Source: a bacterium
Lineage (GTDB): Bacteria; DRYD01
Length of the DNA stretch: 31,576 bases
Reading direction: 5' to 3'
Assembly: GCA_030549815.1 (NCBI GenBank)
Contig: JAUQQQ010000012.1
Span: 16,210 to 47,785, forward strand
Under the pieces are notes generated by a model that saw nothing but the letters and a program-made list of their open reading frames with translations, made no database searches and was not told the DNA's origin. A program made the position numbers and the translations under genes. Below are positions 15,240-24,183 of the stretch, in pieces (position 1 is the stretch's first letter; each line of letters starts with the position of its first letter).

Positions 15240-17798
15240 CTATCCTTCAAAACCATATTTAAAGAGGCTTTGTATGGGTTCGTCTGGAGATGCTATATCT
15301 AACAATTTTAGAGATTTATTCATTATTAAATTGAAAGACAAACCGTCTTCGGGAAATGAAACAATCGACTGTAGAACTGTCCCATAATCACTTAATTTAG
15401 TAAACAATCTTCTGCTAACTACATACGCTCTTTGTTTGTCTGTATGGGGAAGAAGAATCAAGAATATCCTCTTTTCTTTATCAAAAGTTGCAATATCTAC
15501 ACCAAACCTTATGTTTTCTCTTATATCTTTTCCTATTTTTGATGCTAAATTCAAAATGACTTCATTATCATTGGTTTGAAATAATATTAATGGCTTAACT
15601 GTTATTAAGGATAAAGGTAAAGTATACCTTCTTGCCCTTTTTATCTCTTTTTCGACATCTATTAAAAATTCAGTGTATATATAAAGGTTTGTGAAAGTAT
15701 CTATTCGTGGTTCTCGAGAGGAATCGACGTTTTGTTGTTTTGTAGTTTCTGTATTTATTTCTTCTTCTGCTAATACCACTCTGTTTTTACCTGATTTTTT
15801 GGCTTTATATGCAGCTTCATCTGCTTTTTTAAACAATTCTGTTTTACCTTTTGCATCGACTGGATAGCTTGCGACTCCAAAACTTGCGGTAACAACATAA
15901 TTTTCGGGCAAACCACTGTATTTATGAGAACTTATCTGAACCCTAATCCTCTCTGCGATCTTTTGGGCTGACTGCTTGTCTGTTGAGGGAAGCAATATGA
16001 CAAATTCTTCTCCCCCCCATCTCGCTGCTATGTCTATTCCCTCCCTTAAATTACTCCTTATTATTCCAGCAGTTTCTCTTAAGACTTTATCGCCGACCAA
16101 ATGTCCATAGGTATCATTAATCTTTTTGAAATTATCTAAATCACAAATGATTAATGATAAAGGTAAAGAATACCTTTCTGCTCTTTTTAACTCATTTTGT
16201 ATCGTATTTTCAAAAAATCGCCTGTTATATATCCCTGTGGTTTCATCTAAAGTAGCAGTTTCATGAAATAAAAATGAATCTATGTAGGGCAACGTTTTTA
16301 AAACTATATTACTAATCTTTTGATTAATATCAAACATTTTGAAAAAACCTATATCTTTGCTTATCCTTAAAAATATTATCCCTTTTAAATTCTTTTTGTC
16401 TATCAACGGTATTATGTAATTTGTATTTGTTTTTACTAATCTTTCTATCAAACTGGGAAAGGTCTCTTCAAATAGTTGAATTAACCTGGGAGAAAATGAT
16501 TTTATACTTACTAAATCATTAGATAAGAGCTTTTTATTAATCATTTCACGAGGATCTACATTAACTATTATCTTTAAGTTTTTTAATTCTTCAGGGACTT
16601 TACCTTGGTAAGCTACTAAGTAGAGCTGAGAGGTAGATGTATTATGAAGTAAAAAACCACCGTATTCAAAATTGCTTTTTAAAACTTCAGAAATAAAACC
16701 GATTAACACGCTACAAAAATACTGCAGATTATCTATCTCTTCAATAATTTTCTCAATCTTTCTGTTTATTTTATCTATCTCTTTTTGTGTATTGTAGTAA
16801 TACAAGAAAGATAAAGTTATGGTCAATAGGAGAAGGAAAAGAAGAAGGAAAATTATTTTAAAGACTAAATTTTTTGTTTGTTCTTTTATGCTTTGTTCTA
16901 TTCTAAACTTTAACAATTCTTTGGAAGCATCGGATCTTAAAGAATAGGACTTATTTATGTATTCTTTAGCTTTTGATAAATTGTTTCTGGAAAAATTTAT
17001 TTGAGCCAAATAGTAATATCCTTCTGCTTTTATAGAATCGTCTTGGTAACTGAGCAATTTATTACAAATCTCTTCTGCCTTATCTAATTGATTTATTTTT
17101 ATATACAGATCTGCTAAACGGGAATAGTTTATGAATAAATCTGGTTGCAAATTTATTAGTCTTTGCAAAATTTCGAGTGCTTCGCTGTATTTACCTGCTT
17201 TGTAGTAAGCTTGATACAGCTGATATAAGTAGTAGCCAGAGTAAGGTAAAAAATTAACTATTTCTTGGTAATGCCTTATTCCTTCATTATATTCTTTTAA
17301 ATCAACATATAATTGTGCCAAAACCCTTCTTGCTATTACAAAGGTGGGTTTTACCTTTATGCTTTTCTCTAAATAATCTATTGCCTTTCTATTATCCCCT
17401 TTTATAAAGTAAAGATTACCAAGTAGGTATAAAGAAATGTAATTGTTTTCATCTAATTTAACACTATTGAGTAAGGTTTCTTCACACTCTTTGAATTTCC
17501 CATTATTGAAATAACAATATCCCAATAGCATGTAATATTCAGAATTGTTTGCATATTTTTTTTCTTGCTCTTTCAAAATATTTATAGCTTCTTCATATTT
17601 TAAATCTACGATCAAGTCATCGTATATTTTTTTTAAAACATTATCATTTAGTGGTAAATCAACAAATTTAGCTTCGTAAGTCCCTATCATTGGAGGATTT
17701 CCAGCTATAATTGTCTCAAAAGTAAAACCAAAAACTCTTAAATTTACTAAAAAACAAAATAGCAACAAACAAATAAAAAAGTTCTTTAATTTTCTCAT
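15240..17798 (-). CDS. Membrane TPR protein with GAF-like, GGDEF (diguanylate cyclase) and degenerate GGDEF domains
   Basis: 852 residues from the ATG at 17796-17798, which overlaps the preceding stop (ATGA); a longer frame exists but would overlap that gene by 76 bases. Order: signal peptide or anchor at 7-24; about five to seven TPR units at 55-290, probably periplasmic; a transmembrane helix at 312-335; a short coiled linker at 337-358; a GAF-like domain at about 360-510; and a GGDEF domain at 517-680 with GGEEF at 595-599 and the metal-binding CDLDNFKKIND. A second GGDEF-like domain at 698-840 aligns with the first (LPLSLI, ILLPHTDKQRA) but has lost the signature and the metal Asp. The first domain should make cyclic di-GMP from two GTP. 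The product-inhibition RxxD site is not in the normal register (REGID). The likely role is sensing at the envelope through the TPRs; signal unknown. Confidence 0.9.
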   Translation of the reverse strand: MRKLKNFFICLLLFCFLVNLRVFGFTFETIIAGNPPMIGTYEAKFVDLPLNDNVLKKIYDDLIVDLKYEEAINILKEQEKKYANNSEYYMLLGYCYFNNGKFKECEETLLNSVKLDENNYISLYLLGNLYFIKGDNRKAIDYLEKSIKVKPTFVIARRVLAQLYVDLKEYNEGIRHYQEIVNFLPYSGYYLYQLYQAYYKAGKYSEALEILQRLINLQPDLFINYSRLADLYIKINQLDKAEEICNKLLSYQDDSIKAEGYYYLAQINFSRNNLSKAKEYINKSYSLRSDASKELLKFRIEQSIKEQTKNLVFKIIFLLLFLLLLTITLSFLYYYNTQKEIDKINRKIEKIIEEIDNLQYFCSVLIGFISEVLKSNFEYGGFLLHNTSTSQLYLVAYQGKVPEELKNLKIIVNVDPREMINKKLLSNDLVSIKSFSPRLIQLFEETFPSLIERLVKTNTNYIIPLIDKKNLKGIIFLRISKDIGFFKMFDINQKISNIVLKTLPYIDSFLFHETATLDETTGIYNRRFFENTIQNELKRAERYSLPLSLIICDLDNFKKINDTYGHLVGDKVLRETAGIIRSNLREGIDIAARWGGEEFVILLPSTDKQSAQKIAERIRVQISSHKYSGLPENYVVTASFGVASYPVDAKGKTELFKKADEAAYKAKKSGKNRVVLAEEEINTETTKQQNVDSSREPRIDTFTNLYIYTEFLIDVEKEIKRARRYTLPLSLITVKPLILFQTNDNEVILNLASKIGKDIRENIRFGVDIATFDKEKRIFLILLPHTDKQRAYVVSRRLFTKLSDYGTVLQSIVSFPEDGLSFNLIMNKSLKLLDIASPDEPIQSLFKYGFEG

Positions 17799-18385
17799 TC
17801 TATTAGATGTTTTATTATTTCTTGCTCTTCTTGTCTTAACTTTGACATGATTTCGTTTATGTAATCCCAATCTACTTGGTAACTCAAAATTTGGTGAAGC
17901 ACATAAACTTTTAGTATGTAAAAATTATTTGTAAATGGACATAAATCTATTAAGCGATTAACAAGACTAAGCAAAGATATATTTGCATATTCATTGTTTT
18001 TGCTTATTAATTTTTTGTAATATTTGAGAATAGTAAAGATTAATATGAACAAATCATCAGATTTCTTTATTAAAAATGAGATTATTTTATCATCGTTCAT
18101 TAGATTATTAATTAATTCCTGACTTTCGATTAGATCTAAGATTATTTGTGCTTGTTTTATACCTTTTAAATAAGCAAGAGATGCAAAATATTTGGCTCTT
18201 TCGTAATTGTTATTACTGTATTCATAAAAACTTATCAAAAATTCATCTAACCCCTCTTTTTGTTCTTGTAAGAATATGTTTTGTTGAGAGGAAAAAATAA
18301 AATCAACTAAATTATCAAGAAAATCAATATCCGAACTTTCTACGGCCTTCTGAATTGAAACCTTTAATAAATCTACATACTTCAC
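17795..18385 (-). CDS. Hypothetical helical protein
   Basis: A 196-residue, Ile/Leu/Asn-rich, apparently all-helical cytoplasmic protein that I do not recognise. No catalytic motif, signal peptide or clear membrane span is visible. One segment, ANISLLSLVNRLIDL, and the helices around it could form a short repeat solenoid. The start is taken as GTG at 18383-18385; the first internal ATG codon comes only about 95 residues later, and no Shine-Dalgarno is seen. A TATAAT box lies 17 bases upstream of the GTG. Its stop overlaps the start of the TPR-GGDEF gene by four bases, so the two are probably translated together and may act together. Confidence 0.7.
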   Translation of the reverse strand: MKYVDLLKVSIQKAVESSDIDFLDNLVDFIFSSQQNIFLQEQKEGLDEFLISFYEYSNNNYERAKYFASLAYLKGIKQAQIILDLIESQELINNLMNDDKIISFLIKKSDDLFILIFTILKYYKKLISKNNEYANISLLSLVNRLIDLCPFTNNFYILKVYVLHQILSYQVDWDYINEIMSKLRQEEQEIIKHLIE

Positions 18386-18401
18386 TTTTTATATATTTTT
18401 T

Positions 18402-18407
18402 ATTATA
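18402..18407 (-). promoter_or_regulatory. Possible -10 promoter element (TATAAT)
   Basis: A perfect TATAAT on the minus strand lies in the 43-base gap after hldD and before the helical hypothetical gene. No convincing -35 is seen 16-18 bases upstream. In DNA this AT-rich a chance match is quite possible. If used, it would give a leader of only about 10 bases before the GTG. Confidence 0.35.
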
Positions 18408-18428
18408 CTCTATTTTCCCTTTCATTTT

Positions 18429-19349
18429 TTAATATTTTGAGGACAAGTATTCAAGATATTTTTCAATACCTTTCTTTATTGGAGTAAATTCTATTTTTAA
18501 AATTTCCTTTAATTTAGAGTTCTCTGCTTGAGTAAATTCCTGGTATTGATTTTTTAATTCTTCAGGAAATGGTATAAACTCAATCTTACCAAACCCCATC
18601 CTTTCTATCATTATATTTGCTATTTCTACAAAACTAATACTTTTACCCGTACCGCAATTATATATCCCGTCAAAACTGTTTTGCATGAAAAATAAACATA
18701 TTTTAACTATGTCCTCAACGAAAATAAAATCTCTCTTAAAATTTTGACTGCCTTCAAAAAGGTAAACTTTCCCTTCTTTTTTTAATTGATGATAAAATTT
18801 AAAAATAACAGAACTCATTTTACCTTTGTTTTCTTCAAAAGGACCATAAACGTTAAAAAACCTTAATCCCACAACATTCTTTTTTTTGCTCTTTATTACA
18901 TAATTATCTATTAAGAATTTTGAGTAAGCATAGTAATTCAAGGGATCTAATGGAGAATTTTCATCAACTGGCTGATTTTTATTGCCATAAACTGAAGCAG
19001 AAGAAGCATAGATTACTCTTATACCCTTACTTTCTGCTATCTCGATTAAACTCTTTGAAAATAAATAATTGTTTTTAAAAAGATAGTTGAAGTTTCTTTC
19101 TGTTGTATCAGTGCAAGCCCCTAAATGAAAAACACATTTTACATCTTTGCTTAATAAATCTTCCCATTTTACGTCTTCCCTATCTACTAAATCATAAAAT
19201 TTAGCTTTTTTTAACCTTTCTAATTTAACGTCCAAACTTTTGGTATTTTTTATATTTTCAACAATAATTATCTTATCAATTCCTTGGGAATTAAGTTCCC
19301 TTAAAAGATTAAATCCTATAAATCCAAGTGCTCCAGTTATTATTATCAT
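18429..19349 (-). CDS. hldD: ADP-L-glycero-D-manno-heptose 6-epimerase
   Basis: HldD converts ADP-D-glycero-D-manno-heptose to the L-glycero epimer used for the LPS inner core. The 306-residue short-chain dehydrogenase fold has the NAD(P) loop TGALGFIG (5-12), a catalytic SSASVYG segment (116-122) and YxxxK (Tyr140, Lys144). Features that separate HldD from other sugar epimerases are present: FHLGACTDTTE, RFFNVYGPFEENKGKMSSV, LFEGSQNFKRDFIFVEDI, EFIPFPEELKNQYQEFTQA. The ATG overlaps the rny stop (ATGA). Together with lpxD four kilobases upstream it indicates a real LPS with heptose core. Confidence 0.93.
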   Translation of the reverse strand: MIIITGALGFIGFNLLRELNSQGIDKIIIVENIKNTKSLDVKLERLKKAKFYDLVDREDVKWEDLLSKDVKCVFHLGACTDTTERNFNYLFKNNYLFSKSLIEIAESKGIRVIYASSASVYGNKNQPVDENSPLDPLNYYAYSKFLIDNYVIKSKKKNVVGLRFFNVYGPFEENKGKMSSVIFKFYHQLKKEGKVYLFEGSQNFKRDFIFVEDIVKICLFFMQNSFDGIYNCGTGKSISFVEIANIMIERMGFGKIEFIPFPEELKNQYQEFTQAENSKLKEILKIEFTPIKKGIEKYLEYLSSKY

Positions 19350-21106
19350 CTTGCTGTACTATATGCTATTACTTTCCTTATTACTGTAACCCTTATTATT
19401 CCAGGGTATTTCAAATTACTTTCAATTGCTTTTGCTACATCTTTAGCTAAGTTATATACTTCTTGGTCTGTAATAACATCGGGTTTTACGAAAATAATTA
19501 CTTCTTTGCCACCTTGTAGGACAAAGGCTTTTTCTACACCGTTAAAGGAGGTAGCAATTTCCTCTAATTTTTGTAGTCGTTGTATATAAAGTTGGAAAGT
19601 TTCTTTTCTTGCGCCTGGTCGTGAAGCTGAGATAGCATCAGCTATCTGAACAATTAGATCTTCGATTGTTTCCTGTGGTACTTCATTATGATGACTTGCT
19701 ATAGCTCTAACTACGTCTTCTCTTTCTCCATATATTTTTGCTATTTTTGCACCTGCTATTGCATGCGGCTCTCCATTTGAATCATCCAGGACTTTTCCTA
19801 TATCATGTAAAAAAGCAGCTCTTCTACAAACTTCTACATTTGCTCCTATCTCTGCAGCTAACATTGCTGCTATGGATGAAACTTGAATACTATGTTTCAA
19901 TAAGTTTTGTCCGTAGCTTGTCCTGTATTTCATCTTACCAACGAGAAAAACGAGATCAGGGTGTAAATCGAAAACCTTTGCCTGCAAACAAGCATTTTCT
20001 CCTTCTTCTTGAATCCTTATGTTTATTTCTTTTTCTACTTGATCATAAACTTCTTGTATTGCTATGGGATTAATTTTTCCTATCGACAGTAATTTTTCCA
20101 ACGTTAATCTTGCTTTTTCTCTTCTTATTGGATCAAAAGAAGAAACAAAAACAACATCTGAATTATCATCTATTATTAAATCGACCCCTGTTATCTCCTC
20201 AAAAGCTTTTATATTCCTTCCTTCTTTACCTATTATTCTACCTTTGTATTCTTCTGAAGGTAAGACTATGCTGTAAGTTGTGTTTTCAGCTACACTATCT
20301 GAAACTATCCTGCTAAGAGTATTAAGAATTATCCTTTTAGCTTTTTGTTCTGCTTGTTTTAAATATTCTTGTTCTATTTTCATCGCAACCTGGATTAGTT
20401 CAGATTTAACTTGATCCTCCACTTTCTTTAGTAAAATTTCCTTTGCTTCTTCTTGAGTTAAATTCGATATTCTTTGTAATTCTAATTCTATTCTTTCCTT
20501 AGTTTTACTAATTTCTTCTTCTTTTTGTTTAATACTTTGCTCAATTTGTTGTATTTTTTGTTTTTCATCTTCTAATTCTTGTTTTTTTATTTCGAATTCT
20601 CGTTGAATAACGGATATTTGTTTTTCTTTTTCCCAGAGTTCTTGTTTTTGTTTTTGAACATTTTCCCATTCTTTTGAAACATTATCTAATTTTTCAAAAG
20701 CTTTCTTGGTTATCTCATCGGCTTCTTTTTTTGCTTTTTCTAATATTTTAGTTATTTCTTGAGAAATACTTTCTCTTTCTTTATATTTCATTTCTAATTC
20801 GATTTTAATCTTATCCAATTCTGATTTAATTAATTCTGTTTGTTTTGTAATTTTTTCTTTTTCTATTTCTATTTCTTTGATTTGTGATATTAATTTTTCT
20901 TTTTGTTTTTCTAACTCTTGGATTTCATTTTTTATTTTTTCAATTTCTTCTCTTCTATTTTCTTCACTTATTTCTTTATTTTGTTGTTTTGTTTCATATG
21001 AGATCTTTTTTTCCAACATTTTTCCTATAACTACATACACGGCGATAACGGAAACTATAATACTTATTAAAATTATTAATAAAACGAGGCCCAAAGACAT
21101 ATTCAT
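19346..21106 (-). CDS. rny: Ribonuclease Y
   Basis: RNase Y is a membrane-anchored endoribonuclease that starts mRNA decay. The 586-residue protein (slightly longer than the usual ~520) has an N-terminal transmembrane helix (5-27), a long coiled coil (35-255) that includes a repetitive Gln/Lys/Glu stretch, a KH domain with GRIIGKEGRN (289-298), and an HD domain with LHDIGKVLDD (catalytic His434-Asp435) and ASHHNEVP. The C-terminal ISASRPGARKE is also diagnostic. AAAGGAG lies 4 bases upstream of the ATG at 21104-21106; a second ATG two codons later is the alternative start. Its end overlaps hldD by four bases. The longer coiled coil is the only odd feature. Confidence 0.97.
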   Translation of the reverse strand: MNMSLGLVLLIILISIIVSVIAVYVVIGKMLEKKISYETKQQNKEISEENRREEIEKIKNEIQELEKQKEKLISQIKEIEIEKEKITKQTELIKSELDKIKIELEMKYKERESISQEITKILEKAKKEADEITKKAFEKLDNVSKEWENVQKQKQELWEKEKQISVIQREFEIKKQELEDEKQKIQQIEQSIKQKEEEISKTKERIELELQRISNLTQEEAKEILLKKVEDQVKSELIQVAMKIEQEYLKQAEQKAKRIILNTLSRIVSDSVAENTTYSIVLPSEEYKGRIIGKEGRNIKAFEEITGVDLIIDDNSDVVFVSSFDPIRREKARLTLEKLLSIGKINPIAIQEVYDQVEKEINIRIQEEGENACLQAKVFDLHPDLVFLVGKMKYRTSYGQNLLKHSIQVSSIAAMLAAEIGANVEVCRRAAFLHDIGKVLDDSNGEPHAIAGAKIAKIYGEREDVVRAIASHHNEVPQETIEDLIVQIADAISASRPGARKETFQLYIQRLQKLEEIATSFNGVEKAFVLQGGKEVIIFVKPDVITDQEVYNLAKDVAKAIESNLKYPGIIRVTVIRKVIAYSTAR

Positions 21107-21120
21107 TCAACTCCTTTGCC

Positions 21121-22065
21121 TTATTTTTTTGCTAATTCTTTGAAGTATTGGTTAAATGGTCTTGCAGGATTACCTGCATAGATTGTATTGGGTGGGATGT
21201 TTTTTGTTGCCATTGAGGCTCCTGCTAATATCGAATTAGGACCAATTCTTATTCCATCTTTTACTCCTGCCATGGCTGCTATGATGCAATTGTCATATAT
21301 CCTTGCACTCCCAGCAACCCCACTTTTGGATACTATCCTACAATTCTTACCTATCTTAACATTATGCCCTATTTGAACGAAATTATCTATCTTTGTATTT
21401 TCTCCTACATATGTATATCCTATGGTTGCTCTGTCTATGCAGCAACAAGCACCTATCTCTACGTTGTCTTTTATCACAACCCCTCCTTCCTGCGGTATTT
21501 TCTCTATTTTTTCTGTATATCCATATCCATCCGCTCCGATAACTGAATTCGAATGTATTTTAACATTTGCACCTACATAAACGTTGTCATATATTACAAC
21601 ATTAGGATAAATTATCGTATTAGGACCTATAAAAACATTATTTCCAATTACTACTCCCTCATGTATTTTTGCTGAATCACTAATAAATATTTTTTCTTTC
21701 CTAAAGTCTCTCTCTTCTTCTGATAAACAATTAAAAAATAATCGAAAAACATTTTCCTTTTCAATTATCCTAAATTTATCAATACCAAACTTATTATTGA
21801 ACCAGCTAATTAAATCTTTTTCAATTATGAAGATATCTGCGAAAATATCATTTTTTTCTATTAATTCATTATCATCCAAAAATATCCTTTTATTAAAAAC
21901 AAATGAAATTTTTAAAACATTGGAAAAATCTTCGTTGTAATACTTGCTATTTATACCTTCAACTGGAATAACACAAAAATGATCAAAGCTAAATTCTTCA
22001 AAAACCAATGACAAATCATCAAGCAGAATACTATCTCTTAACTTTATTTTCTTTATCTTTAACAT
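21121..22065 (-). CDS. lpxD: UDP-3-O-acylglucosamine N-acyltransferase
   Basis: LpxD transfers the second (N-linked) hydroxyacyl chain to UDP-3-O-acyl-glucosamine in lipid A synthesis. The 314-residue protein has a divergent N-terminal uridine-binding region (1-125) and a left-handed beta-helix of hexapeptide repeats (about 129-290). Diagnostic are GADGYGY (178-183), VEIGACCCIDRATIG and the catalytic histidine in QIGHNVKIG (His234), followed by GKNCRIVSKSGVAGSA and the terminal AGNPAR. The ATG follows the stop of a Skp-like gene by three bases, matching the widespread skp-lpxD order; bamA, fabZ and lpxA are not in the window. The N-terminal part is weakly conserved. Confidence 0.95.
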   Translation of the reverse strand: MLKIKKIKLRDSILLDDLSLVFEEFSFDHFCVIPVEGINSKYYNEDFSNVLKISFVFNKRIFLDDNELIEKNDIFADIFIIEKDLISWFNNKFGIDKFRIIEKENVFRLFFNCLSEEERDFRKEKIFISDSAKIHEGVVIGNNVFIGPNTIIYPNVVIYDNVYVGANVKIHSNSVIGADGYGYTEKIEKIPQEGGVVIKDNVEIGACCCIDRATIGYTYVGENTKIDNFVQIGHNVKIGKNCRIVSKSGVAGSARIYDNCIIAAMAGVKDGIRIGPNSILAGASMATKNIPPNTIYAGNPARPFNQYFKELAKK

Positions 22066-22068
22066 AAA

Positions 22069-23349
22069 TTACTTGCTTTTATTTTTTATCTCTTTTATCT
22101 TTTTTATGCAATCATCAGTTATGTCTATAACTTTATAATTTGTGATATTTTTTGAAAAAACATATTTTAATTTCTTTTCTTGTGCAACTTGTTTTATAAC
22201 GTTAGATATGTTGCTTTCGAATTGATAAATCAGATTATCCTTTTGTTTTTCTAAATCTTGTATTTCTTCATTTAGTTTATTAAATTTATCAAACATTAAT
22301 TTATCGTATTTTTCTGCTAAATTTTTCTTTATTCTCTCAAATTCTTCTTGCAATGTACTCATTTTTTGAGTATATTGATTATATATTTCTTGATTTACCA
22401 TATTGTCTGTGTTTTTTAAGAATGATAAAACAGTTTTGTTGTATTCCTGTTCCAATTTGCTTACAAAATCGTTATACTCTTTTGTAATTTGTATAACTTG
22501 TTGTTTATATTTTGTTTCGTAATCTTGAATCACTTCTTTGGATTTGATCTTATATTCTTCTTCATAAATTTTTTGTATTTCTTCTATTTTTTTGTATACT
22601 TCCTTTTGTGTTTGTTCTACCTTTTCTTTTATTAAATCTTCTTGTTTTTGTTTTATCGTTTGTAATTTTTTCATTATTTCTTCTCTGTCTTTATCGTAAA
22701 TTGAAGTGTTGGAAATTTTTAAGTTAAGGTTAACGATTTCATTTTTGTAAATTTCCTGGATTTGATTTTTATGCTCTTCTATTTCCTTTTTTGATTTTGC
22801 TATTTGTTTATCGATTTCTAATTCCATTTTCTTATAATACCCTTCTTTTATATTTTGTAGGTCTTTGTTCATACTTTTGTATATCTCTTTTTCAATTATC
22901 TTTATTTTTTGTTCAGTTGTGTTTTTCTTTTCTTTTATTTGTTTTTCAACTTGTTTTTTTAAATTTTCTATTTTTGCTTTGATTTCTTTGTTTACATCTT
23001 GTGAATAAATTATTTTTTGTTGAATTTCTTTCTCAAATTCTTCTCTTTTTTTTGATAACTTTTTCATATATATTTCCATTTCTGATATAAACTTTAATTC
23101 CATTGTTTTGTGTAGGTTTTTTAGCTCTTTATTTTTTTGTTCTATTCTATTCTCTATTTCATAAATTTTTTGTTTTACTTCTGGGAATAAAGAAAGGATT
23201 TTTTGAGTATCTACTATTCCTATTTCAATATTACTGGCTAAAGTATTCTTAACAAAGATCAATAGTATAGAAATAAGGAAAAGAAATAAAAGATTATTTG
23301 TGAGGATTTGGTTTATCTTTGTCTTTTTGTTGTTTTTGTAATAATTCAT
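22069..23349 (-). CDS. Oversized OmpH/Skp-like periplasmic protein with very long coiled coil
   Basis: Residues 17-39 form a signal peptide (hydrophobic LLFLFLISILLIFV, then LASN). The mature start IEIGIVDTQKILSLFPEV matches the Skp/OmpH opening (VDxQKV), and the end IKQVAQEKKLKYVFSKN ... VIDITDDCIKKI matches the Skp closing strand (DITDEVI). Between them lies about 330 residues of charged coiled coil, against roughly 80 in ordinary Skp, so the whole is 426 instead of about 160 residues. Skp trimers cradle unfolded outer-membrane proteins between coiled-coil tentacles; here the tentacles would be several times longer. The ATG overlaps the upstream Skp-like lipoprotein by 56 bases, supported by AGGAGG 11 bases upstream. 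lpxD follows by three bases. A role as OMP chaperone or envelope spacer is inferred. Confidence 0.85.
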   Translation of the reverse strand: MNYYKNNKKTKINQILTNNLLFLFLISILLIFVKNTLASNIEIGIVDTQKILSLFPEVKQKIYEIENRIEQKNKELKNLHKTMELKFISEMEIYMKKLSKKREEFEKEIQQKIIYSQDVNKEIKAKIENLKKQVEKQIKEKKNTTEQKIKIIEKEIYKSMNKDLQNIKEGYYKKMELEIDKQIAKSKKEIEEHKNQIQEIYKNEIVNLNLKISNTSIYDKDREEIMKKLQTIKQKQEDLIKEKVEQTQKEVYKKIEEIQKIYEEEYKIKSKEVIQDYETKYKQQVIQITKEYNDFVSKLEQEYNKTVLSFLKNTDNMVNQEIYNQYTQKMSTLQEEFERIKKNLAEKYDKLMFDKFNKLNEEIQDLEKQKDNLIYQFESNISNVIKQVAQEKKLKYVFSKNITNYKVIDITDDCIKKIKEIKNKSK

Positions 23350-23908
23350 CTAAATCGAAACCTCCTAATAAAACATCTTGTTTATCCAAAACAATGTATA
23401 TTTTTTTTTCTTCGTATATTTGTTTTACTATTTCTTGGGGTATATTTTTTTGTTTTGTATATGCTATTATTTGGACATTGTTGTATAGAGGTAAATTATC
23501 GAAATTGCCTTTATCTAAGTTTTCGATGACTTTTTCGGTTAAATCTAATCCTCCGTAAATAAGGACGCTTCTTGAAACAACCAACCCTATTTTTTCTTTA
23601 TTAGCAGTATAATATATAGCTTTCATAACTTTCTCGTTGTATTCTTTCATTATTTTTTCTTTTTTTTCATCAAAATTGTACTTTAAAAAGTATTCCAAAT
23701 TTTGTCCTTTGTTTTCTTTTAGCTTTTGTTCTACATCTTTTTTTAATTCTTCTAATTTTCTTTCTGATTCTTGATAAGTTTTTGAGTTTCTTAGTTTGTA
23801 AAGGTCAACTACTCCTATGAAATCCTGGTTATTTTGATTAATTTCTGTTTTGTTACATCCACTTAAAAAGATAATACAAAAAAGAACTGCTAAAAAAATC
23901 CTCATCAT
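23294..23908 (-). CDS. Skp/OmpH-like lipoprotein
   Basis: A 204-residue protein with a lipoprotein signal peptide: IFLAVLFCIIF then the lipobox LSGC, with the lipidated cysteine at residue 18. The mature part starts with FIGVVDLYKLRNSKTYQESE and a coiled coil, then ANKEKIGLVVSRSVLIYGGLDLTEKVI, the same opening and closing segments as Skp/OmpH. A further 60-residue C-terminal tail ends in a Lys/Asp/Gln-rich stretch. It is probably anchored to a membrane facing the periplasm; the residue after the cysteine is Asn, not the Asp inner-membrane retention signal, which favours outer-membrane sorting if a Lol system is present. No strong ribosome-binding site is seen; an adjacent ATG codon could serve equally. 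It overlaps the next Skp-like gene by 56 bases. Confidence 0.82.
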   Translation of the reverse strand: MMRIFLAVLFCIIFLSGCNKTEINQNNQDFIGVVDLYKLRNSKTYQESERKLEELKKDVEQKLKENKGQNLEYFLKYNFDEKKEKIMKEYNEKVMKAIYYTANKEKIGLVVSRSVLIYGGLDLTEKVIENLDKGNFDNLPLYNNVQIIAYTKQKNIPQEIVKQIYEEKKIYIVLDKQDVLLGGFDLDELLQKQQKDKDKPNPHK

Positions 23909-23918
23909 TTTTATAATT

Positions 23919-24149
23919 CTAAAAATTAATATAATTACCTTTAGTTAAATGAGTAGTAAAGTTAGAAGGACCAAAAAATTCTTCTACTACTTTATGGATT
24001 TCTATAAAAAATTTGTATGGTTTGATGTCAAGGATTCTTGACCAATAGACTTTCCTTTTTTCCCTCATTTTCAATTTGAATTTTTCAAATTTTTCTATAG
24101 ATTCTTTTTTGTCTATATCTTGGAAAAATTTAAAGATTATGTGATAATT
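23919..24149 (-). pseudogene. Coding-like remnant or unstarted small ORF
   Basis: Between the HD phosphohydrolase and the Skp-like lipoprotein, one minus-strand frame is open from just after a TAA (24150-24152) to a TAG (23919-23921). It reads as plausible protein: KFFQDIDKKESIEKF, then KRKVYWSRILDIKPYKFF and HKVVEEFFGPSNFTTHL. The same frame upstream of the TAA (PKQGHKVET) also looks coding. The only ATG (24066-24068) would give 49 residues and has no ribosome-binding site. A degraded gene is the simplest reading; a short real gene with a rare start is possible. I recognise no family. Confidence 0.35.
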
Positions 24150-24183
24150 TTATGTTTCTACTTTATGTCCTTGTTTTGGAAAT

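Noticed and set aside
17799-17870. Longer start for the TPR-GGDEF protein at 17870
   Set aside because: It would overlap the preceding gene by 76 bases and place basic residues ahead of the signal peptide; the ATGA overlap at 17795-17798 is the usual pattern here.
19738-20316. Plus-strand leucine-rich frames opposite rny
   Set aside because: The leucine-rich composition is a by-product of the opposite coding strand (Glu/Lys codons read backwards).
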